Both the position numbers and the translations under genes were made by a program. The notes below the pieces were generated by a model. The model was not told the DNA's origin. It saw only the letters and a program-made list of their open reading frames with translations, and searched no databases. Source: Rhodovulum kholense (GTDB lineage: Bacteria; Pseudomonadota; Alphaproteobacteria; Rhodobacterales; Rhodobacteraceae). From it: DNA of 64,000 bases. The stretch covers positions 310,001 to 374,000 of the forward strand of contig NZ_QAYC01000002.1 of the NCBI RefSeq assembly GCF_003053725.1, given 5' to 3'. Numbering within the stretch: the stretch's first letter is position 1; every line of letters starts with the position of its first letter. Shown here in pieces: positions 27,126 through 35,556 of the stretch.

Positions 27126-28431
27126 GTGTCCGAGGACGTGGTGTAATTTCTGCGCCGTTGCCGGTGTGCCCCCGGCGGATCACCGAGGTGTATGATCGAG
27201 GTGGAGTTTGGCGGCTTCAACCAGGGTTCACATGGAACCCCCGATAACCACGACCAAAATGGATCGGTCCGGGCTTCTGGCCAAGCACGGCCAAGGCGAT
27301 TTCCTTCGCACCATGGCCAGGGCCGGTCTGCAGTTGATCATGGAGGTCGACGTCGACGGCCTGATCGGTGCCGGGCGGGACGAACGCTGCGGGGAACGTA
27401 CGACTTGGCGGAACGGGTATCGAAAACGCGCTCTCGATACTCGTTTGGGCACGCTGAACCCGAGAGTGCCGAAGCTGCGGCAGGGCAGCTATTTCCCGAG
27501 CGCCCTCAAGGCCCGCAAGGCGTCGGAGCAGGCCTTGGTCGCGGTTCTTCAGGCGGCCTGGATCAGCGGCGTCTCGACCCGCCGCGTGGACGAGCTGGTG
27601 CACGCCATGGGGCTGTCCGGCATCTCCAAGAGCACCGCCCCCAAGCTGTGCAAGGACATGGACGAGCGGGTCGGCGAGTTCCTGAACCGCCCGCTGACCG
27701 GCGAGCGGCCTTACGTCTGGCTCGAAGCGACATGCCTGAAAGTCCGTCAGGACGGGCGCATCGCGCCGGTCGCAGCCATAATCGCCGTGGCCGCCGACAC
27801 CGAACGCCGCCGCGAGATCATCGGGTCGGGCATCGGCCCCTTCGAGGCAGAGACGTTCTGGTCCGAGGTCCTGAGGTCCCAGAAGGCCCGGGCCTTGGTG
27901 GCGTTCGGCGCGTGATCGGCGCGCGCATGCCGGCCTAAGGGCTGCCATTTCGCGGGCCTGCGAGGCCACATGGCAAAGGGGCCGGGTTCACTGGATGCGC
28001 CCCTCTGGCGCACCTGTCCCACGGCCAGCACACCGTCATCGCCGCCGCGATCCGCCAGGCCTTCGACCAACCCGACCGCCCCCAAATTGACGAGAACGAG
28101 CCATTGTCCGCCATCGGTCCGAGGACAATGGCGAATGCGCAAGGTGGCCGAGCAACTGCGCCCGCGCTGACGTCTTGGGGGCTCGTCGGGCAAACAGCGG
28201 CCCACGCTGTTTACCGTTCCTCCGCACTCCCAAACGAGGCCTCCATCATACGCCCGACCGGCGCCGTGCTGCTCGAGCAGAACGACGAATGGCAGACGGC
28301 CAGCCGCGACACGCGGCTCAAAGCCTTCGCCCAGGTCGACAAGGAGGAGATCGACCCCATTCTCGGCATCCCAAGGAAAGCTGCCCGATCTTGACCTAAC
28401 GCCACCCGAAAATTTCAATGCCCGGACGCAC
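27126..28431 (+). mobile_element. Remnant of an IS256-family insertion sequence
   Basis: The span covers a broken Mutator-type (IS256) transposase and weak candidate ends: gtgtccgaggacgtggtgtaattt at the left (27126-27149) and, inverted on the right, gcgtccgggcattgaaattt (28429-28410). They agree mostly at GTCCG.GG and AATTT, as expected for decayed terminal repeats. No target-site duplication could be recognised, so the limits are approximate. Confidence 0.6.
27232..28394 (+). pseudogene. IS256-family transposase, disrupted
   Basis: The N-terminal ~228 residues are intact: the start region MEPPITTTKMDRSGLL, then LIMEVDVDGLIGAGRDER, RNGYRKR, KLRQGSYFPS and YVWLEATCLKVRQDGR, with the first catalytic region (normally DALY/DATY) reading EATC. 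The frame ends at 27915. Later parts of the family survive in other frames: HLSHGQHTVIAAAIRQAFDQ from 28011 and RKVAEQLRPR near 28138. The C-terminus (PNEASIIRPTGAVLLEQNDE ... EEIDPILGIPRKAA) occupies ~28230-28394. Several frameshifts and a lost middle make it non-functional. Asp to Glu at the first acidic site is a further sign of decay. Confidence 0.85.
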
Positions 28432-28608
28432 GTGATCCTGTTCCAAGCCTCAGCACGTCGCGGCATCTTCGAGGACCGAAGACTCGAAACAGGTCATCTG
28501 TCCTGGCCCCGAGTTTTCCGAAATCCTGCCCTGCCAGCCTTCTGACGAAGCAGCCGGTCCGCCTCTTCCGGGCCAGAGCCGTCGGCACGGTTCAGCGCTT
28601 TGGGAGAT

Positions 28609-28908
28609 TCAGTGGGCCGCGTGCCCATCCCGATTGGGAGCGGCCTCGCTCTCAGTTCCGGGTTCGGCCTCACCCGAGTGGTCCGGGCTGACGTTGGCCG
28701 CACCGGAGGTCGGCGCCCCACCGATCCGGGTCATGAAATGGCGGATGATCAGCGCATAAAGCGCGGCGCACATGGCCAGCGTTGCGAAAAGCTGCAAGAT
28801 GACGAGGATGGCCGCATGCGAGAGTCCGGTCAGCACAATGAGGTTCAACAGGATGCCGACCCCGAAGATCATCAGGAAGAATGGCGGGATTTGGCGAATA
28901 GCCTTCAT
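28609..28908 (-). CDS. Small membrane protein of unknown function
   Basis: 99 residues. Two hydrophobic helices (~8-28 IPPFFLMIFGVGILLNLIVL and ~33-54 AILVILQLFATLAMCAALYA) are followed by a polar, acidic tail. No family is recognised with confidence. It is divergent from the DUF1491 gene (72-bp gap) and next to the IS remnant. The SD is weak (aaggg), but codon use and a clear two-helix pattern support a real gene. Confidence 0.6.
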   Translation of the reverse strand: MKAIRQIPPFFLMIFGVGILLNLIVLTGLSHAAILVILQLFATLAMCAALYALIIRHFMTRIGGAPTSGAANVSPDHSGEAEPGTESEAAPNRDGHAAH

Positions 28909-28980
28909 AAGTCGCGAGCCCTTTTATTCAGTCTTTCCAGAGCTTAGGGTGAAGATCCATGCGGGCCAAGGGGGCGTGAC

Positions 28981-29307
28981 ATGCGCCTGACTGCGACCTT
29001 CTGGGTGCAGGCCTATCTGGCGCGGCTGAGGCTGGAGGGCATTCCGGCCTTCGTCGTGGCGCATGGCGACGACACGGCAGGGGCGGTTCTGGTCAAGCTC
29101 AACACGCTGGACGGGCAAGCTTGCGCCTTCCAGCGCGCTTTCGATCTGACATCGGGCGAGCGGCGCTGGATGGTGCTGGCCGAAGGGGACGAGGCCGAGG
29201 TCGACCGCGCGGTCGGGCGCCAGCGCGGGTTTGACCCGGATCTCTGGGTGATCGAGGTCGAGGATCGGGGCGGCCGCCACCTGCTGGACGCCCCCGGCCT
29301 TGCGTGA
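28981..29307 (+). CDS. DUF1491 family protein
   Basis: 108 residues beginning [25 protein letters not shown], with [23 protein letters not shown] and a C-terminal [19 protein letters not shown]. These segments are typical of the DUF1491 family found widely in Alphaproteobacteria; function unknown. It lies 59 nt upstream of recO, on the same strand. Confidence 0.85.
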   Translation: MRLTATFWVQAYLARLRLEGIPAFVVAHGDDTAGAVLVKLNTLDGQACAFQRAFDLTSGERRWMVLAEGDEAEVDRAVGRQRGFDPDLWVIEVEDRGGRHLLDAPGLA

Positions 29308-29366
29308 CGGCGCCGTCGCGTCATGGGTATTTCTGCCAAGAAGAAGACCGAAGCGGGGGTAAGGCG

Positions 29367-30095
29367 GTGATCGAGTGGCGTGACGAGGGCGTAGTTCTTT
29401 CCGTGCGTCCGCATGGCGAGAGCTCGGCCATCGTCGAGCTTTTCACGCCTGTCCACGGCCGCCATCTGGGTGTCGTCCGGGGCGGTACGGGGCGCAGGCT
29501 GGCGCCGGTGCTGCAGCCCGGAACGCAGCTGGCGGCGGTGTGGAAGGCACGGCTTGAGGATCATCTTGGCGCCTATACGGTCGAGCCGCTGCGAAGCCGG
29601 CTTGGCCATGTGCTGGGCGATGCCACGGCCCTGGCCGGGCTGGATGCGGTGACAGGACTGCTGGCCTTCGCCTTGCCAGAACGGGCGCCGCATCCGGGGC
29701 TTTACGCGCGGTCGGTCGCACTGCTCGATCTTCTGGGCGATGCCGGACCCTGGCCGCTGGCCTATCTGCGCTGGGAACTGGCTCTGCTGGAGGAGACGGG
29801 GTTCGGTCTCGATCTGAGCCGCTGCGCGGTGACCGGGGATCGCGACGATCTGGTCTATGTCTCGCCCCGGACGGGACGGGCGGTCAGCACGGCGGGCGCG
29901 GGCGACTGGGCCGACCGGCTGTTGCCCCTGCCGCCCTGCCTCCTGGGGCAGGCGCCGGTCCGGGACGGCGATATTGCCGACGGCTTGCGGCTGACCGGCC
30001 ATTTCCTTGGCACCTGGCTGGCGCCCGCGCTGGGCGACCGGCCGCTGCCGACCGCGCGGGCGCGGCTGGTGCGGCTCATGGCCCGCGCCGGCTGA
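29367..30095 (+). CDS. recO: RecO, recombinational repair protein
   Basis: 242 residues. An N-terminal OB fold ([39 protein letters not shown]) and a helical C-terminal domain with [25 protein letters not shown] identify RecO, which helps RecR load RecA onto gapped DNA. A GTG start at 29367 is chosen because the family begins (M/V)EWRDEG; the longer ATG frame starts inside DUF1491. Most alphaproteobacteria carry recO beside era; here era is 22 kb away. Confidence 0.92.
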   Translation: MIEWRDEGVVLSVRPHGESSAIVELFTPVHGRHLGVVRGGTGRRLAPVLQPGTQLAAVWKARLEDHLGAYTVEPLRSRLGHVLGDATALAGLDAVTGLLAFALPERAPHPGLYARSVALLDLLGDAGPWPLAYLRWELALLEETGFGLDLSRCAVTGDRDDLVYVSPRTGRAVSTAGAGDWADRLLPLPPCLLGQAPVRDGDIADGLRLTGHFLGTWLAPALGDRPLPTARARLVRLMARAG

Positions 30096-30164
30096 GCGGT
30101 GCATTTGCTTTCCCGAGGGGCTGTGCTATCGACGCCGCCGAACGGATGTGAAGGGGCGGCCCGC

Positions 30165-31238
30165 ATGGACGATCTCAGGCAGAAATATATCGGCGCGATT
30201 GCGGACGCGGCGGACGAGCCCGCGCTGGAAGAGCTGCGGCTGCAGGCCGTCGGCAAGAAGGGCGAGGTCAGTCTGATGATGCGCGAGCTGGGCAAGATGA
30301 CTCCCGATGAGCGCCAGGAGATGGGCCCGAAGCTGAATGCGCTGAAGGACGAGATCAATTCGGCGCTGGCGGCCAAGAAAGCCGCGCTGGCCGATGCCGC
30401 GCTGAACGAACGGCTTCGGGCCGAGTGGCTGGATGTGACGCTGCCCGGGCGGCCCCGGCGGCAGGGCACGATCCATCCGGTGAGCCAGGTCACCGACGAG
30501 ATCACCGCGATCTTCGCCGATATGGGCTTTTCGGTCGCCGAAGGGCCGCAGATCGAATCCGACTGGTTCAATTTCGACGCGCTGAACATCCCGCCGGAAC
30601 ACCCCGCCCGGCAGGAACATGACACCTTCTTCATGTCCCGCGCCGAGGGTGACGACCGTCCGCCCCATGTGCTGCGCACCCATACCTCGCCGGTGCAGAT
30701 CCGCGCGATGCAGGAAACCGGTGCGCCGATCCGGGTGATCGCGCCGGGCCGGGTCTATCGCTGCGACTACGACCAGACCCACACGCCGATGTTCCATCAG
30801 GTCGAGGGGCTGGCCATCGGCCGCGACATCTCGATGGCCAACCTGAAATGGGTGCTGGAGGAATTCTGCCGCGCCTTCTTCGAGGTCGAGGGGGTCGAGC
30901 TGCGGTTTCGCGCCTCGCATTTCCCCTTCACCGAGCCCTCGGCCGAGGTCGATATCCGCTGTTCCTGGGCGGGCGGGTCGCTGAAGATCGGCGAGGGCGA
31001 CGACTGGCTGGAAATCCTCGGGTCGGGCATGGTGCATCCGAAGGTCCTGAAGGCCGGGGGGATCGACCCGGATCAGTGGCAGGGCTTCGCCTTCGGCATG
31101 GGGATCGACCGGCTGGCGATGCTGAAATACGGCATTCCCGACCTGCGCGCCTTCTTCGACAGCGACCTGCGCTGGCTTCGCCATTACGGCTTCTCGGCGC
31201 TCGACGTGCCGACGCTGCAGGGCGGGCTCAGCGTCTGA
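30165..31238 (+). CDS. pheS: Phenylalanyl-tRNA synthetase alpha subunit
   Basis: 357 residues: N-terminal coiled coil (~1-85), then the class II catalytic domain with motif 2 region [38 protein letters not shown], and motif 3 [22 protein letters not shown]. It charges tRNA-Phe as an alpha2beta2 enzyme with PheT. The start at 30165 (MDDLRQKY) matches the family; an upstream in-frame ATG adds an unlikely 22 residues. It is convergent with a phosphoribosyltransferase and pheT, not in an operon with pheT. Confidence 0.97.
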   Translation: MDDLRQKYIGAIADAADEPALEELRLQAVGKKGEVSLMMRELGKMTPDERQEMGPKLNALKDEINSALAAKKAALADAALNERLRAEWLDVTLPGRPRRQGTIHPVSQVTDEITAIFADMGFSVAEGPQIESDWFNFDALNIPPEHPARQEHDTFFMSRAEGDDRPPHVLRTHTSPVQIRAMQETGAPIRVIAPGRVYRCDYDQTHTPMFHQVEGLAIGRDISMANLKWVLEEFCRAFFEVEGVELRFRASHFPFTEPSAEVDIRCSWAGGSLKIGEGDDWLEILGSGMVHPKVLKAGGIDPDQWQGFAFGMGIDRLAMLKYGIPDLRAFFDSDLRWLRHYGFSALDVPTLQGGLSV

Positions 31239-31254
31239 GCCGGGCGGCGCGGCG

Positions 31255-31899
31255 CTAGCGCCGCGCTTCGGCGTCCTGCAGAAGCCGGGCGACCTCGGCC
31301 TCGTCGACCTGGGTGAAATCGGCGTAATGGGCGCCCACCGCGACGAAATCGCGGGGGGCTTCCAGAAAGATCAGCCGGTCGGTCAGGCCACGCATCTTCC
31401 AGACCGTTTCCTGCGGACCGACCGGGACCGCCAGCCAGACCTCGAGCGGGCCACGATTGTGCAGCGCCCGCAGCGCCGCGCGTGCCGTGGCCCCGGTCGC
31501 AAGCCCGTCATCGACGACGATGGCTGTCCGGCCCGAGACCTTTTCGGGCGTGCGGCCGCCCAGAATGCGGCGGCGCGCCTCGGCGATGTCGGCCAGCCGG
31601 GCCTCGACCTCGGGCGCGAGATCGGTCTGGGTCAGCCCCGCGGCGGCCAGGATCTCGGCGTTGAAGACGACCTCGCGCGCGGCGCCGTCGACCACCGCGC
31701 CCGCGGCCAGTTCCGGATTGCCGGGCATCCCGATCTTGCGCACGAAAGTCAGATCGAGAGGACAGCCCAGAGCCGCCGCCACAGGGGCCGCGACCGGCAC
31801 GCCGCCGCGCGGCAGGGCCAGCACCACGGGGTTTTCCGGGGCCGCCGCCAGAACCTTTTCGGCCAGCAGCCGCCCGGCCGCCTCGCGGGACTGAAACAT
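31255..31899 (-). CDS. Phosphoribosyltransferase-like protein
   Basis: 214 residues with the type I phosphoribosyltransferase fold: LALPRGGVPVAAPVAAAL near the N-terminus and the PRPP-binding motif TAIVVDDGLATGATARAAL (~127-145). The family (often called putative phosphoribosyltransferase) has no agreed substrate. It lies 23 nt after pheT on the same strand and could be co-transcribed. It ends 16 nt from the convergent pheS. Confidence 0.85.
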   Translation of the reverse strand: MFQSREAAGRLLAEKVLAAAPENPVVLALPRGGVPVAAPVAAALGCPLDLTFVRKIGMPGNPELAAGAVVDGAAREVVFNAEILAAAGLTQTDLAPEVEARLADIAEARRRILGGRTPEKVSGRTAIVVDDGLATGATARAALRALHNRGPLEVWLAVPVGPQETVWKMRGLTDRLIFLEAPRDFVAVGAHYADFTQVDEAEVARLLQDAEARR

Positions 31900-31922
31900 C
31901 GCCTCGTCCTCCCTTGCGCGTC

Positions 31923-34322
31923 CTAGCGCCGAAGCGTGCCGCCCGTCGCCTTCTCGACCTTGGCGACGATCTTCTGGCCGACCGCCTCGATGTCCTTTTC
32001 GGTCAGGGTCTTGTCGGTCGGTTGCAGCCGCACGGTGATCGCAAGCGACTTCTTGCCCTCGCCCAGCGCGCCGCCGACGAACTCGTCGAAGACCCGGACC
32101 TCTTCGATCAGCGCCTTGTCGGCGCCGGCCGCGGCATTGACCACGTTGATCGCCTCGACGCCCGCATCCAGCACGAAGGCGAAGTCGCGTTCGACCGCCT
32201 GCAGGTCAGAGACTGTCAGCGCGTCGCGCGTGGCCCCCTTGCGGCGCGGCATCGGCGGTTCCTCGACGAAGACGGTGAAGGCGACCGCGGGGCCCTTCAC
32301 GTTCATCTCGGCCAGCACCTTCGGATGCAGCTCACCGAAGGTCGCGAGCACCTTCTTGGGCCCGAGGCAGATACGCCCCGAGCGGCCCGGATGCCACCAG
32401 CCCGGCGCCTCGCGCAGGATCTGCGCCTTGGCGGGGGCGCCGATGGCGGCCAGCACCGCCTCGCAATCGGCCTTGGCATCGTAAAGATCGACCGGCCGGC
32501 GCGAGCCATAGGGGTCGCGCGGGGCCGAGGCGCCGACCAGAAGGCCAGCGGCCTGGATATGCTGCTCGCCCGGCTCGGCGCCGTGGAAGGCGGGGCCGAC
32601 CTCGAACAGCGCCAGATCGGCAAAGCCGCGTGCCTGGTTCCGCGCCGCGGCCTGCAACAACCCCGGCAGCAGGTCGGGCCGCATATGGCTCATTTCCGAG
32701 GAAATCGGGTTGTCCAGCGCCATCGCGTCGCTGCCGCCGCCGAACAGGGCTGCACTGACCCGGTCGACGAAGGAATAGGTGACGCATTCGTTGTAGCCCA
32801 GCGCCGCGCAGGTCCGCCGCGCGGCCGAGGCGCGGCGCTGCATCGGCGTCAGGATCGCGGTCGGCACGCCGGGCTGCGGCCGCGCCATCGGCTTGCCTTG
32901 CAGCTGCGTCAGCGAGGCGACGCGGGCCACCTCCTCGACCAGATCGGCCTCGCCCAGCACATCGGGGCGCCAGGACGGCACATGCGCCATGTCGCCCTTG
33001 ATCCGAAAGCCAAGTGCGGTCAGCGTGGCGCGCTGGGTCTCGGCCGGGATTTCCATGCCGACAAGGCTTTCGACCCGGTGGGTATCGAGCCGGTAGGCGC
33101 GCGCCACGTCCGGCACGGCGCCCGCGGCCACCACATCGGAGGCCTCGCCGCCGCAAAGATCGAGGATCATCCGGGTCGCGGCCTCGATGCCAAGCGGCGT
33201 CCAGGCCGGGTCGATGCCCCGTTCGAAACGGTAGCGCGCATCCGAATTGATCTTGAGCGCACGGCCGGTCATGGCAGTGCGGATCGGGTCGAAATAGGCG
33301 GCCTCGAGGAAGACATCGACGGTTTCTTCGGTGCAGCCCGTCGCCTCGCCGCCCATCACGCCGCCGAGGCTCTCGACGCCGGTTGCGTCCGAGATCACGG
33401 TCATGCCGGGCTCCATGACATAGGTCTTGCCGTCGAGCGCGAGGAACTCCTCGCCGCCCTCTGCGGCATGAACGCGAAGCCCGCCCGTGAGCTTCGCGAT
33501 GTCGAAGACGTGCAGCGGGCGGTTCATGTCATAGGTGAAGTAGTTGGTGATATCGACCAGCGCCGAGATCGGCCGCAGCCCGATCGCCTTCAGCCGCTGT
33601 TGCAGCCATTTCGGCGAAGGGCCGTTCTTTACGCCGCGGATCGCGCGGCCGTAAAAGACCGGGCAGGCGCGTTCCTGGGTTTCGGGGTCGATGGTCACGG
33701 AAACCGGACAGGGGAAGCTGCCCGCAACCGGCGTGACCTCGACCGGTTTCAGCCGCCCGACGCCGCGCGCGGCCAGATCGCGGGCGACACCATGGATGCC
33801 CAGCGCATCGGGCCGGTTGGGCGTGATCGCGATCTCGATCACCGGATCGACCTTCGCCGGATCGTTCGCCGCCAACCAGTCGACAAAGCCCTGCCCGACC
33901 TCGCCCGAGGGCAGTTCGATGATGCCGTCATGTTCGTCCGACAGCTCCATCTCGCGTTCCGAACACATCATGCCATGGCTTTCGACGCCGCGGATCTTGC
34001 CGATCTGGATGGTGGTGTCGATGCCCGGGATATACATGCCCGGATGGGCGATCACGACGGTGATGCCTTCGCGCGCATTGGGCGCGCCGCAGACGATCTG
34101 TTTCTCGCCCTGCCCGGTCGCGACCTGACAGACCCGAAGCCGGTCGGCATCGGGGTGCTGTTCGGCCTTCAGGACCTTGCCGATGGTAAAGTCCTGCAAT
34201 GCCTTGGCCGGGTTCTCGACCCCCTCGACCTCGAGCCCGAGGTCGGTCAGCGCATAGAGGATCTCGTCGAGCGTGGCCTCGGTCTCGAGGTGCTCCTTCA
34301 GCCAGGACAGGGTGAATTTCAT
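31923..34322 (-). CDS. pheT: Phenylalanyl-tRNA synthetase beta subunit
   Basis: 799 residues, the full-length bacterial form: N-terminal tRNA-binding EMAP/OB domain (IGKVLKAEQHPDADRLRVCQV, ~48-68), B3/B4 editing domain, B5 (SLVGMEIPAETQRATLTALGF), catalytic-like domain, and C-terminal ferredoxin-fold anticodon-binding domain (DLQAVERDFAFVLDAG). It starts MKFTLSWLKEHLET. It forms the alpha2beta2 synthetase with PheS, encoded on the opposite strand 0.7 kb away. Confidence 0.97.
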   Translation of the reverse strand: MKFTLSWLKEHLETEATLDEILYALTDLGLEVEGVENPAKALQDFTIGKVLKAEQHPDADRLRVCQVATGQGEKQIVCGAPNAREGITVVIAHPGMYIPGIDTTIQIGKIRGVESHGMMCSEREMELSDEHDGIIELPSGEVGQGFVDWLAANDPAKVDPVIEIAITPNRPDALGIHGVARDLAARGVGRLKPVEVTPVAGSFPCPVSVTIDPETQERACPVFYGRAIRGVKNGPSPKWLQQRLKAIGLRPISALVDITNYFTYDMNRPLHVFDIAKLTGGLRVHAAEGGEEFLALDGKTYVMEPGMTVISDATGVESLGGVMGGEATGCTEETVDVFLEAAYFDPIRTAMTGRALKINSDARYRFERGIDPAWTPLGIEAATRMILDLCGGEASDVVAAGAVPDVARAYRLDTHRVESLVGMEIPAETQRATLTALGFRIKGDMAHVPSWRPDVLGEADLVEEVARVASLTQLQGKPMARPQPGVPTAILTPMQRRASAARRTCAALGYNECVTYSFVDRVSAALFGGGSDAMALDNPISSEMSHMRPDLLPGLLQAAARNQARGFADLALFEVGPAFHGAEPGEQHIQAAGLLVGASAPRDPYGSRRPVDLYDAKADCEAVLAAIGAPAKAQILREAPGWWHPGRSGRICLGPKKVLATFGELHPKVLAEMNVKGPAVAFTVFVEEPPMPRRKGATRDALTVSDLQAVERDFAFVLDAGVEAINVVNAAAGADKALIEEVRVFDEFVGGALGEGKKSLAITVRLQPTDKTLTEKDIEAVGQKIVAKVEKATGGTLRR

Positions 34323-34406
34323 CGTGGATGAGCCTTCTGGGGTCGCGGGTCGGGCCTGTCTCTAGCCCAAAGGGCCGTGCGGCGAAAGGGGCTAGGCCCG
34401 GTGGTG

Positions 34407-34700
34407 TCAGGACCCGGAGCAGGTCAGCCTGGCATAGGCCACCGCCGGATCGCCGCGAAGCGTATCGGGCCGGATCGCGCAGCCGGTGCCGGTCTCGATC
34501 GCGCGGAACGCCCGGGTCATCGTGCCCGCGCGGTATTCGCGGTTGAGCCGAATCGCCTGCGCCTCGCCCCCCTTGCGGCGCACCGCGAAGGTCGAACCGT
34601 CGATCTCGACCCGCACAGGCGGAATGCCCGCGAACTCGGTCCCCGGCGAGTCGCAGGCCGAAACGGTCAGAATCAGGGCAAGGCAGTGGAGGCGGACCAT
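34407..34700 (-). CDS. Small predicted lipoprotein
   Basis: 97 residues starting MVRLHCLALILTVSAC. Charged n-region, hydrophobic core and lipobox TVSAC predict lipidation at Cys16. The mature part has the pattern FAGIPPVRVEIDGSTFAVRRKGGEAQAIRLN and two cysteines (CAIRPDT, LTCSG) that could pair. No named family is recognised. An ATG 21 nt upstream is less suited because it puts charged residues before the signal. Divergent from the racemase gene. Confidence 0.7.
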   Translation of the reverse strand: MVRLHCLALILTVSACDSPGTEFAGIPPVRVEIDGSTFAVRRKGGEAQAIRLNREYRAGTMTRAFRAIETGTGCAIRPDTLRGDPAVAYARLTCSGS

Positions 34701-34722
34701 GTCCGAAGGTCTTCCGAACATG

Positions 34723-34739
34723 GTTTACGCAAGGTAAAC
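34723..34739. promoter_or_regulatory. Short inverted repeat between lipoprotein and racemase genes
   Basis: gtttac-gcaag-gtaaac, perfect 6-bp arms, lies 22 bp before the lipoprotein start in a 159-bp divergent gap. It is a possible operator; no regulator can be named. Confidence 0.35.
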
Positions 34740-34859
34740 GTGCGGTTGGCGCCACAGTTGGCAGGAGTCCTGCAGGTTGTGCGGGTCACTGCCCTCTGCC
34801 GCCTTGCGCGGACCGGGACCCGGCGCGAGCATGCCGAAAAAAGACCAAGGAGCAGGCAG

Positions 34860-35552
34860 ATGAAAACCATCGGCATACTGGGCGGCATGTCGGCCGCCTC
34901 GACGGCACTTTATTACGATGTGCTGAACCGGGGCGCACGGGCGCGGCTGGGCGGATTGCACTCGGCGGATCTGCTGATCCGGTCGCTTGACTTTGCCGTG
35001 GTCGAGGAAATGCAGGCGGCGGGCGACTGGGACGCGGCGGGTCTGATGCTGAACCGCGAGGCGCGGGCGCTGGAGGCTGGCGGCGCCGATTTCCTGATGC
35101 TGGCGACCAACACCATGCACAAGCTGGTCGAGTCGATGCTGGACGGCGTGTCGATCCCGTTCCTGCATATCGCCGACGCGACCGCGCATCAAATCAGCGC
35201 GGCAGGGCTGAAACGGCCGGGGCTGATGGCGACCGCCTATACGATGGAGCAGAGCTTCTACACCGACCGGCTGCGCGCCGCCGGGCTGGAGCCGATGCTG
35301 CCCGGCCCCGAAGACCGGGCCGAGACCCATCGCATCATCTATGACGAGCTGTGCGTCGGCGTGGTGCGCGAGGAAAGCCGCCAGAGTTATGTCGAGATCG
35401 CCGGGCGGCTGGCCAAGCGCGGCGCCGATTGCGTGATCCTCGGCTGCACCGAAGTGGGCCTGCTGCTGAACCCCGCGAACGCGCCGCTGCCGGTCTTCGA
35501 CACGACCGAAATCCATTGCGCCGCCGCGCTGGAGCTGGCTTTGGCGGCCTGA
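34860..35552 (+). CDS. Aspartate/glutamate racemase family protein (YgeA-like)
   Basis: 230 residues starting KTIGILGGMSAASTALYYDVLN. The LATNTMHK segment puts Thr83 where classical Asp/Glu racemases have their first catalytic Cys, while the second Cys is kept in LGCTEVGLLL (~196). The Thr/Cys pair matches E. coli YgeA, an atypical L-Asp/L-Glu-specific racemase. LHIADAT and TAYTMEQSFY also match that subgroup. ATG 34860 follows SD aaggag; the longer frame would run into the lipoprotein gene. It ends 4 nt from the convergent ThDP enzyme gene. Confidence 0.88.
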   Translation: MKTIGILGGMSAASTALYYDVLNRGARARLGGLHSADLLIRSLDFAVVEEMQAAGDWDAAGLMLNREARALEAGGADFLMLATNTMHKLVESMLDGVSIPFLHIADATAHQISAAGLKRPGLMATAYTMEQSFYTDRLRAAGLEPMLPGPEDRAETHRIIYDELCVGVVREESRQSYVEIAGRLAKRGADCVILGCTEVGLLLNPANAPLPVFDTTEIHCAAALELALAA

Positions 35553-35556
35553 CCGC

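Noticed and set aside
26873-27247. 124-codon plus-strand ORF before the IS remnant
   Set aside because: No SD, no family motif, Cys/Trp/Arg-rich translation; runs into the IS end.
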